In this document: piece after piece, positions 1 through 10,907 of the stretch
Layout: the number at the start of each line of letters is the position of its first letter
How positions within the stretch are numbered: the stretch's first letter is position 1
Origin: Parasitella parasitica
Taxonomy: Eukaryota; Mucoromycota; Mucoromycetes; Mucorales; Mucoraceae
Length of the DNA: 64,000 nt
Assembly (NCBI GenBank): GCA_025201805.1
Contig: MU619251.1
Coordinates: 286,603 to 350,602, forward strand
Direction: 5' to 3'
Notes under the pieces: generated by a model
Told to the model about the DNA's origin: nothing
The model's input: only the letters and a program-made list of their open reading frames with translations
Databases searched by the model: none
Program-made: the position numbers and the translations under genes

Positions 1-78
1 GTCACTAATACGAGTGTATCTTCTTGTTATTTGTTTTTTTGAGGAAGAAGTAGCAGAGTTATCATTATTAGAAGACAT
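1..78 (-). CDS. 5' end of an unidentified gene, cut by the window edge
   Basis: An ATG at 78-76 on the minus strand opens a frame that stays open to the window edge (26 codons). The visible N-terminus is rich in Ser, Asn and Thr and then becomes basic (Lys-Lys, Arg-Arg), as in a disordered tail. The gene would diverge from the MutL-family gene that starts at 579, leaving a roughly 500 bp shared promoter region. No domain is visible and no function can be assigned. The call rests only on an open frame with a sensible position, so chance cannot be excluded. Confidence 0.4.
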   Translation of the reverse strand, partial: MSSNNDNSATSSSKKQITRRYTRISD

Positions 79-578
79 TTGAATAGCGGTGGTACTTATC
101 GTAAATGAGGAAAGAAAAAATGCAGGCGACTACTACCGGTACTTAGCAACAAACTCTTTATTTATACTGTACTTTACTAATCAATGAGCTACGTTTTACA
201 TCACCATCATCATTTTTAGTTTAGACTTTCTTCCTTTTCAAAAACTATTGATTTTCATCCTTTCGAATGCGAAATCCTGTATTATCTGGAATATTTAATT
301 TTTTAAAACCGTCTTCCGTGAAATCTTTTATGCGCTCACAAGACTATGATACATATTCTGTGCCTCTCTTTCAAAACCTAGAAAAAATCTAATAAATCAA
401 CATTTAAATGTGTCGATTTATATTTATAAATTTGTCATTTTAAGTAAAAAGAAGTAAAAGCAAAAATAAAATCAAAAGTGTAGTTTTATAGGTCGAATGT
501 AATCTTGCAAACGTTGTTTAAAACGACAATCCACTAATTTAGATTCGATTAATTCTTTTTTCAAGTTTTATATCGCAA
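79..578. promoter_or_regulatory. Intergenic promoter region between divergent genes
   Basis: AT-rich spacer with no coding potential that I can support. It lies between the putative minus-strand start at 78 and the MutL-family ATG at 579. No clear TATA box or repeat stands out. Confidence 0.4.
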
Positions 579-3500
579 ATGACTATACAATTGCTTGACA
601 AAAGTACTATCCAACATCTGCATTCAGGACAAGTTACCGTAGATCTGGAAGCTATTGTAAAAGAACTGATCGAGTAATTTCATTTTGAAAAAAAAGTTTT
701 ATTTGGAAGATCATAATAACTGACCACCAAAAATAAAATCGAAAAAGAAATTCGTTAGATGCTAATCCAACTTCCATTGAAGTCGTATTTATCAATAATG
801 GGTTGGAATCTATTCAAGTATGCTACATTCAAATAAAAGTATGTCGTGTTTATTAATTATCTACGCAAAGGTTAAGGACGATGGCGATGGTATAGATGAA
901 AAGGATAGATTTTGCATAGCCAAAAGACACTACACTTCCAAATTGGTCAACTTTGATGATCTGGAAAGCATTTCCACCTATGGCTTTCGTGGGGAAGCAC
1001 TCAACTCAATATGTACTGTATCAGACCAGGTTATTATAATGACAAAAACAAAAGAGGATGTCATTGGAAAGCAGTATGATGTAGACAAAGAAGGATGTTT
1101 ATCAAAGTATGTGCCTGAATCAACAGCAGTTGCTTTTTATTCATTACTATTGTCTATGTATATAGTGAAAAGCCCACAAACTCAATATCAAAATCAGGTA
1201 CAATTGTTACATTATATAAACCATTTTACAATCTTCCTGTAAGAAGACAGTTGGCAAAAAAATATATACCACAAAGCACCAAGAAGTTTCAAGATCTCCT
1301 TGTCAAATACGCATTAGCACATCCCAATGTCAGATTTTCGTCATACCAAGCACGAGATACAGTAGGATACACAGTCAATACCAGCAATAATTCTTGGGTA
1401 AAACCAGTAACTGCATCAATCGAAAAGACAGTTGGTATCATATACGGGTCCCAATTGTCGAATATGGTAGAGCGATTCATTGAAACAGATACAAAACATC
1501 CTACATTAACCATCGACATGATAATACCAAAACGAAACTCAGGTATTATTGCAAGATTACAGGTTTTATATTAATAATACTTAACAAATCATCCTTTGCA
1601 TTTGCAAGATCCTTCTGTCGTTTATAAAGGAGGCGATCGTGTATTTATTTACGTGAATCAGAGACCTATCAATTATATAAAATCAGACATGAAGGAATTA
1701 GTTGCATCTGTCAGAAACAGATATAGAGAGGTTATTGGTCTAAGTGAAAATAACAGAAAGAACCCATTCATGTATATTGATATTCAATTACCACCAGATC
1801 AATACGACGGTAAGCCAAGATTAAGGGCCATTAATACACATAATAAACTTCTAAAAATAGTGAATATTGACCCAAATAAGACAACCATTTATTTTCACAA
1901 TAAGCAATTAATCTACAACCTTATTGACAAAATACTGGACACAGCCTACCCCAACAAGATAGATTCCTTCTTTATTAAGCAGATGCAAAAGGGATCGTAA
2001 GTAATTTACATGGTTGGATTATCTGACGATCTAACAAAATCATAGAACGAACGTAGCTTCCGTGGAGCAACAATCAGAAGAAGGGCCTTTGTTTGCATCA
2101 GAATCACCAGCAGTGAAAAAACACCATATTACTGAAGACTCAATGATTTTGCCAGAGAGTATGTCGCCAGAATCAAAAGAATACGCCCTCCCTGGGCCGT
2201 CTGCATCTCGATCACCATCCTCATCTGTTATGAATCACAGTTGGAGCTTCTCCATGATGAGCGACGGCGATGAAGAAGAGGAGGCACTAGATGATGTTGC
2301 GATTGTAGAGCCCCGTGAAACAAGTAAATGTGCGAAAACATTCAATACTATGCCTGCGATAGATTGGCAAATCGACACTGTATCATCTGTAGTTGGACCT
2401 ACCACAACACCTCTTAGAGTGAATAATATACCATCATCCCCGCCAATCATAGCTATACCAGAGAACGACACGTATTCACCAACGACAACAGCTCCCACTA
2501 TCCATACTTTCGCCATCCCACAGAAACGATCCTTGCCAGACAATTTATCAGTCGATGAGATTTCTAAAAAACATGGTAATAAGCGTATCACTCTACCATA
2601 TGCTAATAAACGACAACAAGTTGCAGCGACACAAGAGGCAATAGATAATGTCGAAGATTTTATTTTACCACCATCCCAGCCAATGGTCTCGGCATCAGTG
2701 GATCGTTTGACTAGTGAACCATCGTTTACTCCAAAACAAGTATTGACCCAACAACGAGCTTCATCTTCTTCAGTTGCACAACCGCAGCAAAGAGAATCAT
2801 CTACCTTAAAACCAACAACCCAATTGAGTTTACTACAGGCGTTTAGCCAGAAAGCTCGCATTCGAAACAAATTATCTTCTCCTTCTCCTGCTATGAACCT
2901 TTCTCATAAGTCAAATATTTCCACATTGAATCAATCACTTGAAATTCAGTGCAACGTCAACGAAATCATAGCAAATTACCCACATTTCAAAAAACAGCAT
3001 GATAATACATACCAAGCAAGTGTTGAAGATTACCTGACGACTTCTCACCGCCAATTAATGCCAACTGATGAAGCGAGTGCACGATTGATATCAAGAACAG
3101 CAATTAATGGATTGTCATTTTATTCTCGCAGTGGTGTATCTGAATTAGGTGTAGTTAGGTTAAAAGCCTTGCATATTGACACCATCTATAATCAACTGTG
3201 GAGAGATCATAAAATTACCTGTAGAAAGGCATTAGAGAGACCTGTGCAGATTCAATTTCGGTATGAATAGAATGCTCAAATACTAATGCCACTTTACTCA
3301 TTCTCAAGATAGGGAGGATGACCCATTGTGTGCTGCTCTCATAGCTCTAGATACGAGAGAAGTAATAGTGAATGATGATCTTCATGGAAATAAGCAGGTT
3401 TCCTATTATGATATCACTGAAGATTGCATTGTATGGAATGGATTCGCAGCTCGTTGGCGCAAAGGTGAGTCCATGCTAACATGGCAGATAGACAGAAGCT

Positions 3501-3851
3501 TACTTATTTCTGTGTTTATCCTATCAACTAGATTATGATTCTCACAACTTGATCATTCAGTTCACTGGCATTTATTCTCTTGACTCAGGTTACAGTCCTG
3601 CTGACTTTAGAGAAATATTGAAACTATTAGACGAGTCCAAAAAATTTGTTCGACCAAGAAAAATCTGTGATTACTTATGGTCGCTTGCTGAGAAGATGTA
3701 TGAGCAAGATGAAAGTAGAAATATGCCTAAATTACAAGATATGCTTCAGAATTTAGAGTGGAAAAAAGACGAGATTACGGAAGATTCAACCTGGGAGTTG
3801 GGTACTTCTATTAATGGACATGTATTAGCTTGTAAACTAAAACATTCATAA
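579..3851 (+). CDS. MutL-family DNA mismatch repair protein (human PMS1 / yeast MLH2-like)
   Basis: Predicted accessory MutL homologue acting with MLH1 in nuclear mismatch repair. Eight exons join in frame to about 950 residues: 579-673, 748-817, 871-1106, 1166-1542, 1609-1996, 2046-3260, 3313-3464, 3532-3851. The GHKL ATPase motifs are complete after splicing: KELIENSLDA (catalytic Glu and Mg-binding Asn), DDGDGI and YGFRGEALNSI. These are followed by the GTIVTLYKPFYNLPVRR segment and the DRVFIYVNQRPI strand of the transducer fold. The middle is a Ser/Pro-rich linker and the C-terminus is a MutL-type dimerisation domain. I see no DQHAxxExxxxE endonuclease motif, which points to the human PMS1/yeast MLH2 group rather than the PMS2 type. 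The exon 4/5 junction (1542/1609) restores frame only with the GT at 1543, not the later GT at 1563. The stop lies 56 bp from the stop of the convergent ankyrin gene. Confidence 0.88.
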
Positions 3852-3907
3852 CTGTGATTTATATCAAAAACATTTTATTACGTAAATAGTTAATAAAATT
3901 GCAATAT

Positions 3908-5167
3908 CTATCTTGTCATTCCATCTGAACGAATATTGTTGCTATCATCTTGTTGGCTTGGCTGTTGTTGCTGCTGTTGTAGGATAACATGGCCATCACT
4001 TTTTGCTCTTTTAATGATGCGACTCATCTTTCTGAACAATTTGGTAGTAGCTGGTGTCCTTTTCTCGGGATCTTGTGGCTGTGCAATCATTTTCTTTTTA
4101 TGCATTGATCCTAGCATGGACATCAGAGTGTGTCTACGCTGAATTGAGCGTGAACCACTAGACGTGTTAGCCGAGGCGGACGCTGCAGTTGTTTGCAATG
4201 ACCTATGTCTAGAGCTTAATAACGACAATGGATCTCTTTCGAGTATATCCTCTAACTCTTGCAACAGCTGCAAAATTAAGTCCCATTTTACGTCTGCGTT
4301 TTTACTACGAGACTGATGTTCCTTGACTAGCGTCTGAGCATAAACAATTTCATCCTGGTTTACAACTCTGCGCAGTTGGTGCATTGCCACGGTTGATCTG
4401 ATAAGCAATGATAAACAATCTAGACGACCGTACTTTGCCGCTTGCAGTACAATGGTTCCAGGCCTAGTTTTACGACTAACTTGATCCAAGAAATCGCCTC
4501 GGATTCCAACATCGGCTTTGGCAGAGTGGATCAAGAAATCTAAAGCGCTTGTCAAATCTCCATTAGCTAATAGTCCAAATAGAGGCGACTTGTGCCCTGC
4601 ATCTGTCAGATTGACATCTGCTCCCTTGCTTACGAGTAATCGGAGGACAGGATCAGGAGGATGGCAAAATCGAGCAGCATAGTGCAATGGCGTCCAACCA
4701 TCGCCGTCTCTGGCATTTGGACTAGCTTTATGATCTAATAGAAGTTCAATGGAGGCTAGCGGATCAGGACAATGCAAAGAGACCATGTGAATAGCCTGTA
4801 CATTGTAAACATTGCGTGCTGAGGCATCAGCACCATGTTTCAATAAAAACTTGACTAAAGGCACTGTATTTTGATGGTTATTTGACACCACTAAATGCAA
4901 TAGGGTGCAATCAGTGTCTGGGTCTCGGGTATTCAAAAGCGTCGTGGGATCGACACTGGTGGTGTGATGCACATAATATTCCAAGGCTGCGAGATCGCCC
5001 AACTCAGCTGCCTTCCATATTGACACATCTGGCTTTTTATTATGCTTTGAAAGCTGTATAGGTTGTTCTGTGTCTTCATTGACCACTGTAAGCACATTTT
5101 CCTGATCGATTGCTGGTGGTTTGATATTGTTCAGTAGAGCAAATGTTCTGGTTAATAGAGTTGGCAT
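3908..5167 (-). CDS. Ankyrin-repeat protein
   Basis: Single-exon protein of 419 residues if it starts at the ATG at 5167 (MPTLLTRTF). An in-frame upstream ATG at 5263 adds a hydrophobic run encoded by the poly-A/GA tract just upstream, which looks like 5' leader. Residues about 50-250 hold four to six ankyrin repeats, with recognisable TLLHLVV, VKFLLKHGADASARN, GWTPLHYAARF and LLVSKGADVNLTD cores. The rest is basic and Ser/Thr-rich (RRHTLMSM, a possible kinase site), with Lys-rich stretches and a poly-Gln run near the end. Ankyrin repeats mediate protein-protein contacts. No catalytic domain is visible and the partner is unknown. It converges with the MutL-family gene. Confidence 0.8.
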   Translation of the reverse strand: MPTLLTRTFALLNNIKPPAIDQENVLTVVNEDTEQPIQLSKHNKKPDVSIWKAAELGDLAALEYYVHHTTSVDPTTLLNTRDPDTDCTLLHLVVSNNHQNTVPLVKFLLKHGADASARNVYNVQAIHMVSLHCPDPLASIELLLDHKASPNARDGDGWTPLHYAARFCHPPDPVLRLLVSKGADVNLTDAGHKSPLFGLLANGDLTSALDFLIHSAKADVGIRGDFLDQVSRKTRPGTIVLQAAKYGRLDCLSLLIRSTVAMHQLRRVVNQDEIVYAQTLVKEHQSRSKNADVKWDLILQLLQELEDILERDPLSLLSSRHRSLQTTAASASANTSSGSRSIQRRHTLMSMLGSMHKKKMIAQPQDPEKRTPATTKLFRKMSRIIKRAKSDGHVILQQQQQQPSQQDDSNNIRSDGMTR

Positions 5168-5740
5168 TTTCTGTTTATTAAATAAATAAAAAAAAAAAAA
5201 AGAGAGAGAGAGATGTGTGCACAGAAAGGGAATTAATTCAAAGTGACATTTTAGTCTGGTCATTATATTCCGATAATTTTAGTTCGAATACCAATTTATA
5301 CAATAGTATGACAACATAGATCAAATAATCGCCCGTACATCGATAGGCTTCAAACTTCAAAATCAAGATTCCAGCACCAACGTCCATTTCATGTTTAAAA
5401 TACAAACAGCATTTACTTTTGAAAGGGTCAATAATTTTGTCTAGATAGTAGATCAGATATTGAAAGACAAGTTTTCCTTTTTCATATAACATTTTGAATA
5501 TAGAAAGAGAAAAGCCATGTTGGCAATACATTCCCAAGTGACAAGACTTTGTATTTCGGTGCAAGCATTTACTAGATAATAAAGACATAGAATATAAACA
5601 TTGATGTTTACAAATTGACCTGATGAGTCTACTGCTCTTGAGGCTGACTTTAGATCACTGGTTAAACTGTTTGGCATTTATTGCCATCCCCGCTGGGATG
5701 CTACCATTATTCTCTTTCTTTCTGTGTACTTTAAAACAAA
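5168..5740. promoter_or_regulatory. Divergent promoter region, ankyrin gene / GET4
   Basis: A 573 bp spacer between two divergent genes. It holds an A-rich plus GA microsatellite just upstream of the ankyrin ATG (about 5190-5213). Short minus-strand open frames here show no recognisable domain and are treated as chance. Confidence 0.5.
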
Positions 5741-7106
5741 ATGTCTAGCAAGGGATTGGAAAAGACTCTAAAAAAACTGAGAGATTCAGTGAATAATGGA
5801 AATTACTATGAGGCCCAGCAAATGTATCGAACTGTAGCTCGTAGGTATGTGTGTATTGCAATAAATACGTCGCGCGTTTTTTACGTTTACTGAAACCCCC
5901 TTTCCTTTGTAGATACAACAAGCAACAAAAGTATGCTGATACCATCCGTTTATTGCACGATGGTGTTATTTTACTGTTTGAGCACAAAAAATATGGTTCT
6001 GCGTCTGATTTAGCCAACTACATGCTCGAAACCTACAATTTGGCCCATTTACCGGTCAACGAGGAGTCATTAGGTAATGTACTTTCAAGAAATCCACATG
6101 GCAGTAGCAGACGCTAATTAATTTATAGATCGAATTGTTGAAATTTTATCTCTATTTCCAACCACAGAAGTTGGTCGTAAGGCATTTATTAGCAGTGCGT
6201 TCAGGTAATTGATTGCAATCAATACCAACAACTATTTATTCAAACAAACTACAATTAGATGGACAAAGGCCGAGGGTGAGTATCCTGAAGGCGACCCTGA
6301 ATTACACGATTTTGTCGGAACAATGTTTTATAACGGTAAGCGCGTAAAGATGATGTATAAAAATTACAAGACTAAGTGCAATCGCTGTGCGTAGAGAAAA
6401 AATACAGTTTGGCCGAGGACCACTTGCTCGTGGGTACAGACCACAGCGCTGAACTAATTGGCAAATTAGCTTATCATTGGGCCGCCGAAGAAAACGTTCA
6501 GTGGAAGGGCATCTATCTTGCTCGTATTTTACTCCAGTGAGCACAACTCTTTCTTTTATACACTGAGATACACTGCTCATATACTCAAAAATTAGGTTTT
6601 TGGCATCAAAGGATATTCATCATGCAACGCTGGCCTATAAAAACTTTATCAACGCCGGGCCTCAGCCTGTCGCAGCCGAATCCAAAGTTCGCCGTGCTCC
6701 TGCTGAAGAACCGATGCCCTTCCCCGTGTATGCAGATCCCTGGATGAATTTTACGCAAATGCTTTTGTTGACTGTACAAAGAGATGGGAAAGATTTGTTT
6801 ATTGAACTGAAAACAAAATACGAAAGATTATATGGCAGCGAGGCAAATTTTGTAGAGGTAATTATACAAGTAGAAAAAGGGGAAAGGGGGGTTATATAGG
6901 CTTTTGGTTTAATCAAGAAAACTCGTAAATAGCTTGTAAATGAAATCGGTACTGTGTTCTTCGACATCCCAAAACCTAGAAAACAAGGTAATATGATGCA
7001 AGATTTAATGGCTAGTTTGTTTTCTGGAGGTGGAAGTGGAGGTGGCAACCCATTGCTTCAGTTGGGTGATGCAGCTTCAAAATCTTCTGGGGAGGATCTC
7101 GATTAG
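5741..7106 (+). CDS. GET4: GET4, subunit of the pre-targeting complex for tail-anchored proteins
   Basis: Cytosolic alpha-solenoid protein that, with GET5, bridges Sgt2 and the GET3 ATPase during delivery of tail-anchored membrane proteins to the ER (family knowledge). Seven exons (5741-5844, 5913-6073, 6129-6204, 6259-6335, 6395-6536, 6596-6857, 6933-7106) give 331 residues, typical for fungal GET4. Diagnostic segments are GNYYEAQQMYRTVARRY near the N-terminus, ASDLANYMLETY, FPTTEVGRKAFISSAFRWT, YPEGDPELHDFVG and WKGIYLARILLQFLASKD. The C-terminus ends in a Gly/Ser-rich tail with GGGSGGGNPLLQL. All six introns are GT-AG and 54-75 nt long. The ATG follows an AAACAAA leader. Confidence 0.92.
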
Positions 7107-8030
7107 TTTTAAAATTTGTATAGTAATAAATATTTGTGCGGTCGATTCCACCTGCGGAGCGACTGTAAAACCAGCAAAATGCTCGCTCTAATCCAGATAA
7201 AGTGCACAACAGGGTTAGTATTAAGTGTCTCTAATGCAGTTTTGATTGCGCATCGACTGGCATAAGTTGCACACAGATAGCTAAATCGTACGATAAAAAT
7301 GGCCTTAGTTTCAAGTGTTCAAGAGGCCAACCCATTCAAATAATTTACAAAAACTAACAATGAAAATCACTCCGTATAATTAGATGTTATTCTATCTTCA
7401 AGTTACCTTTATGGAAGAAGCGAAAATGGAAAACAGACAAGGAAGTTTGATAAATTGCATTGAGACAAGAGTGAGGCTCAAAATTTATTTGTATATAACT
7501 TTCACTTAGGTCGAAAGGCCTTTATTGTTTAATGATGAAAGCGGATCGAAACGAGCATGTATTATTAGACAATTGTAGGTATGTCAATGAGTCTTTTAAT
7601 TGTCTTTATTAAGAATTGAAGGACGAGCTTATCTACCAAAGCAAAGATTGATTATAATAGCTTGAACATATATGAGGCATGTTGACATGTATAGCTTGTA
7701 TACATGCAACATAGCTATTGGTTCAATTAGTGTCTTTATACGAGAATCAAGTGCAATAATAAGAATATAAGGCAAAGTAGTGTGGATTAAAAACCCATCA
7801 TGGACAAAATCCTGGTTTTTAATTAGTTTATTTGTACCTTCTCAAAGCATTCAACAGTACATTTTCTAATCACCATTTGATAAAGACTATCTTGAACTCT
7901 CTTTTTTTTTTTTTAATTATTATTATTGTTCCTCTTTCGATATATTTAAATCAATAACGCCTCATACACCTATTTATTCTGAAGTTCAGCAATTTTATTA
8001 TCCTCAAAAAACGGGCAAAATGGGAAAAAA
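7107..8030. other. Gene-free AT-rich stretch
   Basis: No supported coding sequence. It contains a T tract near 7902-7914 and otherwise featureless AT-rich DNA downstream of GET4. Confidence 0.5.
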
Positions 8031-8765
8031 TTCTATCTGAAGGTAATAAGGAAATATCAAGTACTCAATATTCTAAGACGATAAGTAAAAAAATAATAAT
8101 AATAAAACAGAAGAAATACTTGATGTATTTGCAAGGTACTTACAAGCTGATTTACATAAAGCTACCGAGAAGGGAGTTAGCCCTACTATAAAAATTGCAA
8201 AATCAGATGCAGAGAAAAGACGTCAAGCTACTACTTCAACAGCGTCATCCTCTACAAGTACAATAATGTGAAGTTCTTGTCAAAAGGAGGGAAACAGTTG
8301 GGCAAGAAGTTGCAATTGCAAGAAATACAACCTAATACTAACAGAGCGTTTACAAGTTGGACTTGGACCAAATAATCGAAAATATTGTCTCTGTCACATT
8401 TGCAACGTTCTGCAAGAATACTCCCCACAAAGCCGATTCTTTGGAAAAGGGCAAGGCGGTATCAAGCTTCAGCCGCGAAGTCATGGTAAAGACACAACCA
8501 TTTGTAAATTATTTCATTCTACAACACCCAGACAAGTTGTCAAATGGCTTTTCTGAACAAATTTTTGGTACACTATTTCAAAAACTGTTAGGAGTATTTC
8601 AGATAATATAGTGTTACTTCTCAAAAACTACAAGAGAAAGAATAATTTAGATGTGGATCAACTGGCAAACTCTTTTGCTAACATATCTGCAACTACAGGT
8701 AGTAGCTTGTTTGTTCACAGCAATGGGCTTACGAATTACGAACAACATCTCTCAACTGCATGACT
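7955..8765 (+). pseudogene. Decayed or unrecognised coding sequence
   Basis: Several long open stretches lie head to tail but not in one frame. The first (about 7955-8272) uses a plausible intron at 8043-8110 (GTAATAAG...AACAG) and reads through KKRAKWEKILSE, then EEILDVFARYLQADLHKATE, to a Ser/Thr-rich end. Next comes a Lys/Gln-rich stretch (8270-8371) and an 84-codon stretch (8357-8611), then an Asn/Ser-rich one (8611-8763). A competing frame at 8345-8555 also reads well and has a CLCHIC cysteine cluster. A TACTAACAG at 8336-8344 looks like a branch site fused to an acceptor. No family is recognised. It could be a broken host gene, a transposon remnant, or a real gene with introns I cannot place. 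Confidence 0.35.
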
Positions 8766-10750
8766 GTCGCAACATCATACAATAACTACTATCTTGAGAA
8801 TTTTGATAATTTTGTATAAAACCTCCAAGGTCAGTACAATAATTTCTATATCACATGCTCTAAAAAGCATTTTTATAAATCTGCAACTCTTGCTTGCATC
8901 AAGACCTAAAACATCTGAAACGTGGCGAAGGTGAAAATGCCTAGCGAATCTACTTAGTATTGAAGTAGAATACTTGCAATATTTGGTGCAATCGTGACAT
9001 GTTATGGCTGCCAGGAATATGTTTACCGTTGCCACTTCAATCTGGAGTGATAATAGCCGCCCCTATGTCTTTCAAAGACAACACGCCACCTCCAATGCGA
9101 TTGCCTCGACTCACTTCGGTGAGTTGACGACTTGAAGGTTTTGCAGGTAAGAAATCTTTACAAGCTATAATTACGATTCGTCCAAAGAAACCGACATTCT
9201 GTCTTTGTCCTTTTTCGTATCTGCATACCTGAACCTATAACACAAGGTTTGATCGAGCTAATTTTTTTTTTCATGATTTATATGCATTTAGCCAAGATAC
9301 TATATTCGCAAAATCCAAAATAAGGTCCAGATAAGAAAAGTGGAGAAAGATCGATCGAATGTATATATTTATATAAACCGTTCATGCCATGATAACAACT
9401 TGCACCTGGATATTGCTCGTCTGTACATTCCCAGTGTGGTTTCAATCCTTTTAGGAATAAAATCGTACATTTGGTTGTTTTAGGCCAAAAAAATGTCCAG
9501 TTTTCCAAAAAAAGAATTACTCCTTTCAAAACAGAAGAAAATGGTTATATGATACGGGGTACACATAGCGCATCTTTAGCAAAAAAGAAACCATTCCGAC
9601 ACCTTGTTTCAGGCAAGCCATGTTGCGGAATTAGCCTGTATTTCAAGGATATTTCAAGCCTTTATTCTCGCAAAGGGTTTATTAGATATTAATATAATGA
9701 TTATGAATGATTCCTTCCCCCCCCCCCCTCTCCTTCATTTACTAGTTCTCCTGTTCTAACAGCTCAGCAAATTATTTGTTTGTAAATTTTGCATCGGCAA
9801 AAAGTTGATTTTTCTTGAAATAGTAAAAATTGTTTTCGCTTACTGTGTTACATTACAATGTCAAGTTTAAAGTTTGATCGAGGTTTTTAAAGCATGTACA
9901 TGTAATGTATAGTGAACTCATTTCCTCACTGACCGACTCTGACGATGTCCTTATTTTGGGCTTCGCTAAAGGGGTATAAGCGATGAATCTTTCTTCCCTT
10001 CCCCCACTTGCACAATTTGTAATCAACGTTCTTGATCCAATGTAATGTAGATGTTTCGATTCACATCATGTTACGGGGAAGCTGGGTGTAAAGGAGATCT
10101 TGTTTATCTTTGTTAAACTATCTCTCACATGCGATGCTAAATTACTGATGTTTCTCGCAACAATATAGATATAGTACAATGGATCGACCCCTAGGCTTTG
10201 CCTAGAGTACAATTGTTGGTTTTTTTTCTGGTGACAACAGGTTGCACTCAAGGTTCTACATCTATAATACAGATTCATATAAACAGCAAAGAAATTGTCA
10301 AAATACTTTACCATGTGAGCATTTTCGTTATATTAACTTGCCAACGTCATAGATGGTCGTTGTAATAATAACAACCCTAGTTTTGACGTCGACCAAGATA
10401 GTGTTTTCAGGGATGATTCTATGGAAATTATATCTGTATGTGGAAAATGCTCCCTTCTGTATCCCCCTTACGTGTTATTGTAAATTATCTTTTCTCGTCT
10501 TTTGTAGCAGTAATTTTTCAGTAAGCAAGGTAGCATAAAGCTGCAGTTTTCGAGTATTCTTTGCAGTTTTGAGATTTCTCGCAGCAGTATGATTTGTCTA
10601 TTGAATTTCCATAATGTGTTCAGGTCGGCCCCAAAAGGTAAATATAATTGATCTCTTTACTAAATGTTTATTAAATCATATATATTACATACAGAGAACT
10701 AGGTGAGAAGATATACATAGATTGTACGAGCGTGTGGTTATAAAATCAAA
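8766..10750. other. Gene-poor region with simple repeats
   Basis: No convincing gene. Open frames near 9278-9692 overlap on both strands without recognisable domains. A run of 12 C residues sits at 9717-9728. The region lies between a decayed frame and the 3' end of the RING/LON gene and may contain old transposon debris that I cannot identify. Confidence 0.4.
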
Positions 10751-10752
10751 CC

Positions 10753-10812
10753 ATAATAATAATAATAATAATGGTAGTGATAATGATAATGATAGTGATA
10801 ATGATAATAAAA
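10753..10812. repeat. ATA/ATG-type microsatellite
   Basis: Imperfect (AAT)n followed by alternating GATAAT and GATAGT units, just downstream of the RING/LON gene stop. It is a simple repeat probably within or after its 3' UTR. Confidence 0.8.
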
Positions 10813-10907
10813 GAAGAATCTTTCATAAAGGTATAAATAATAAATTAAATGTTCAATGATGGGAAGGGGATATGAATGGCATATAAAAAGGGGCATAAAT
10901 AAAGTAG

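Noticed and set aside
5238..5677. Overlapping minus-strand open frames upstream of GET4
   Set aside because: No domain, poor composition, and the position is a divergent promoter.
9278..9692. Open frames on both strands
   Set aside because: Overlapping and antisense to each other, with no recognisable domain or splice structure.
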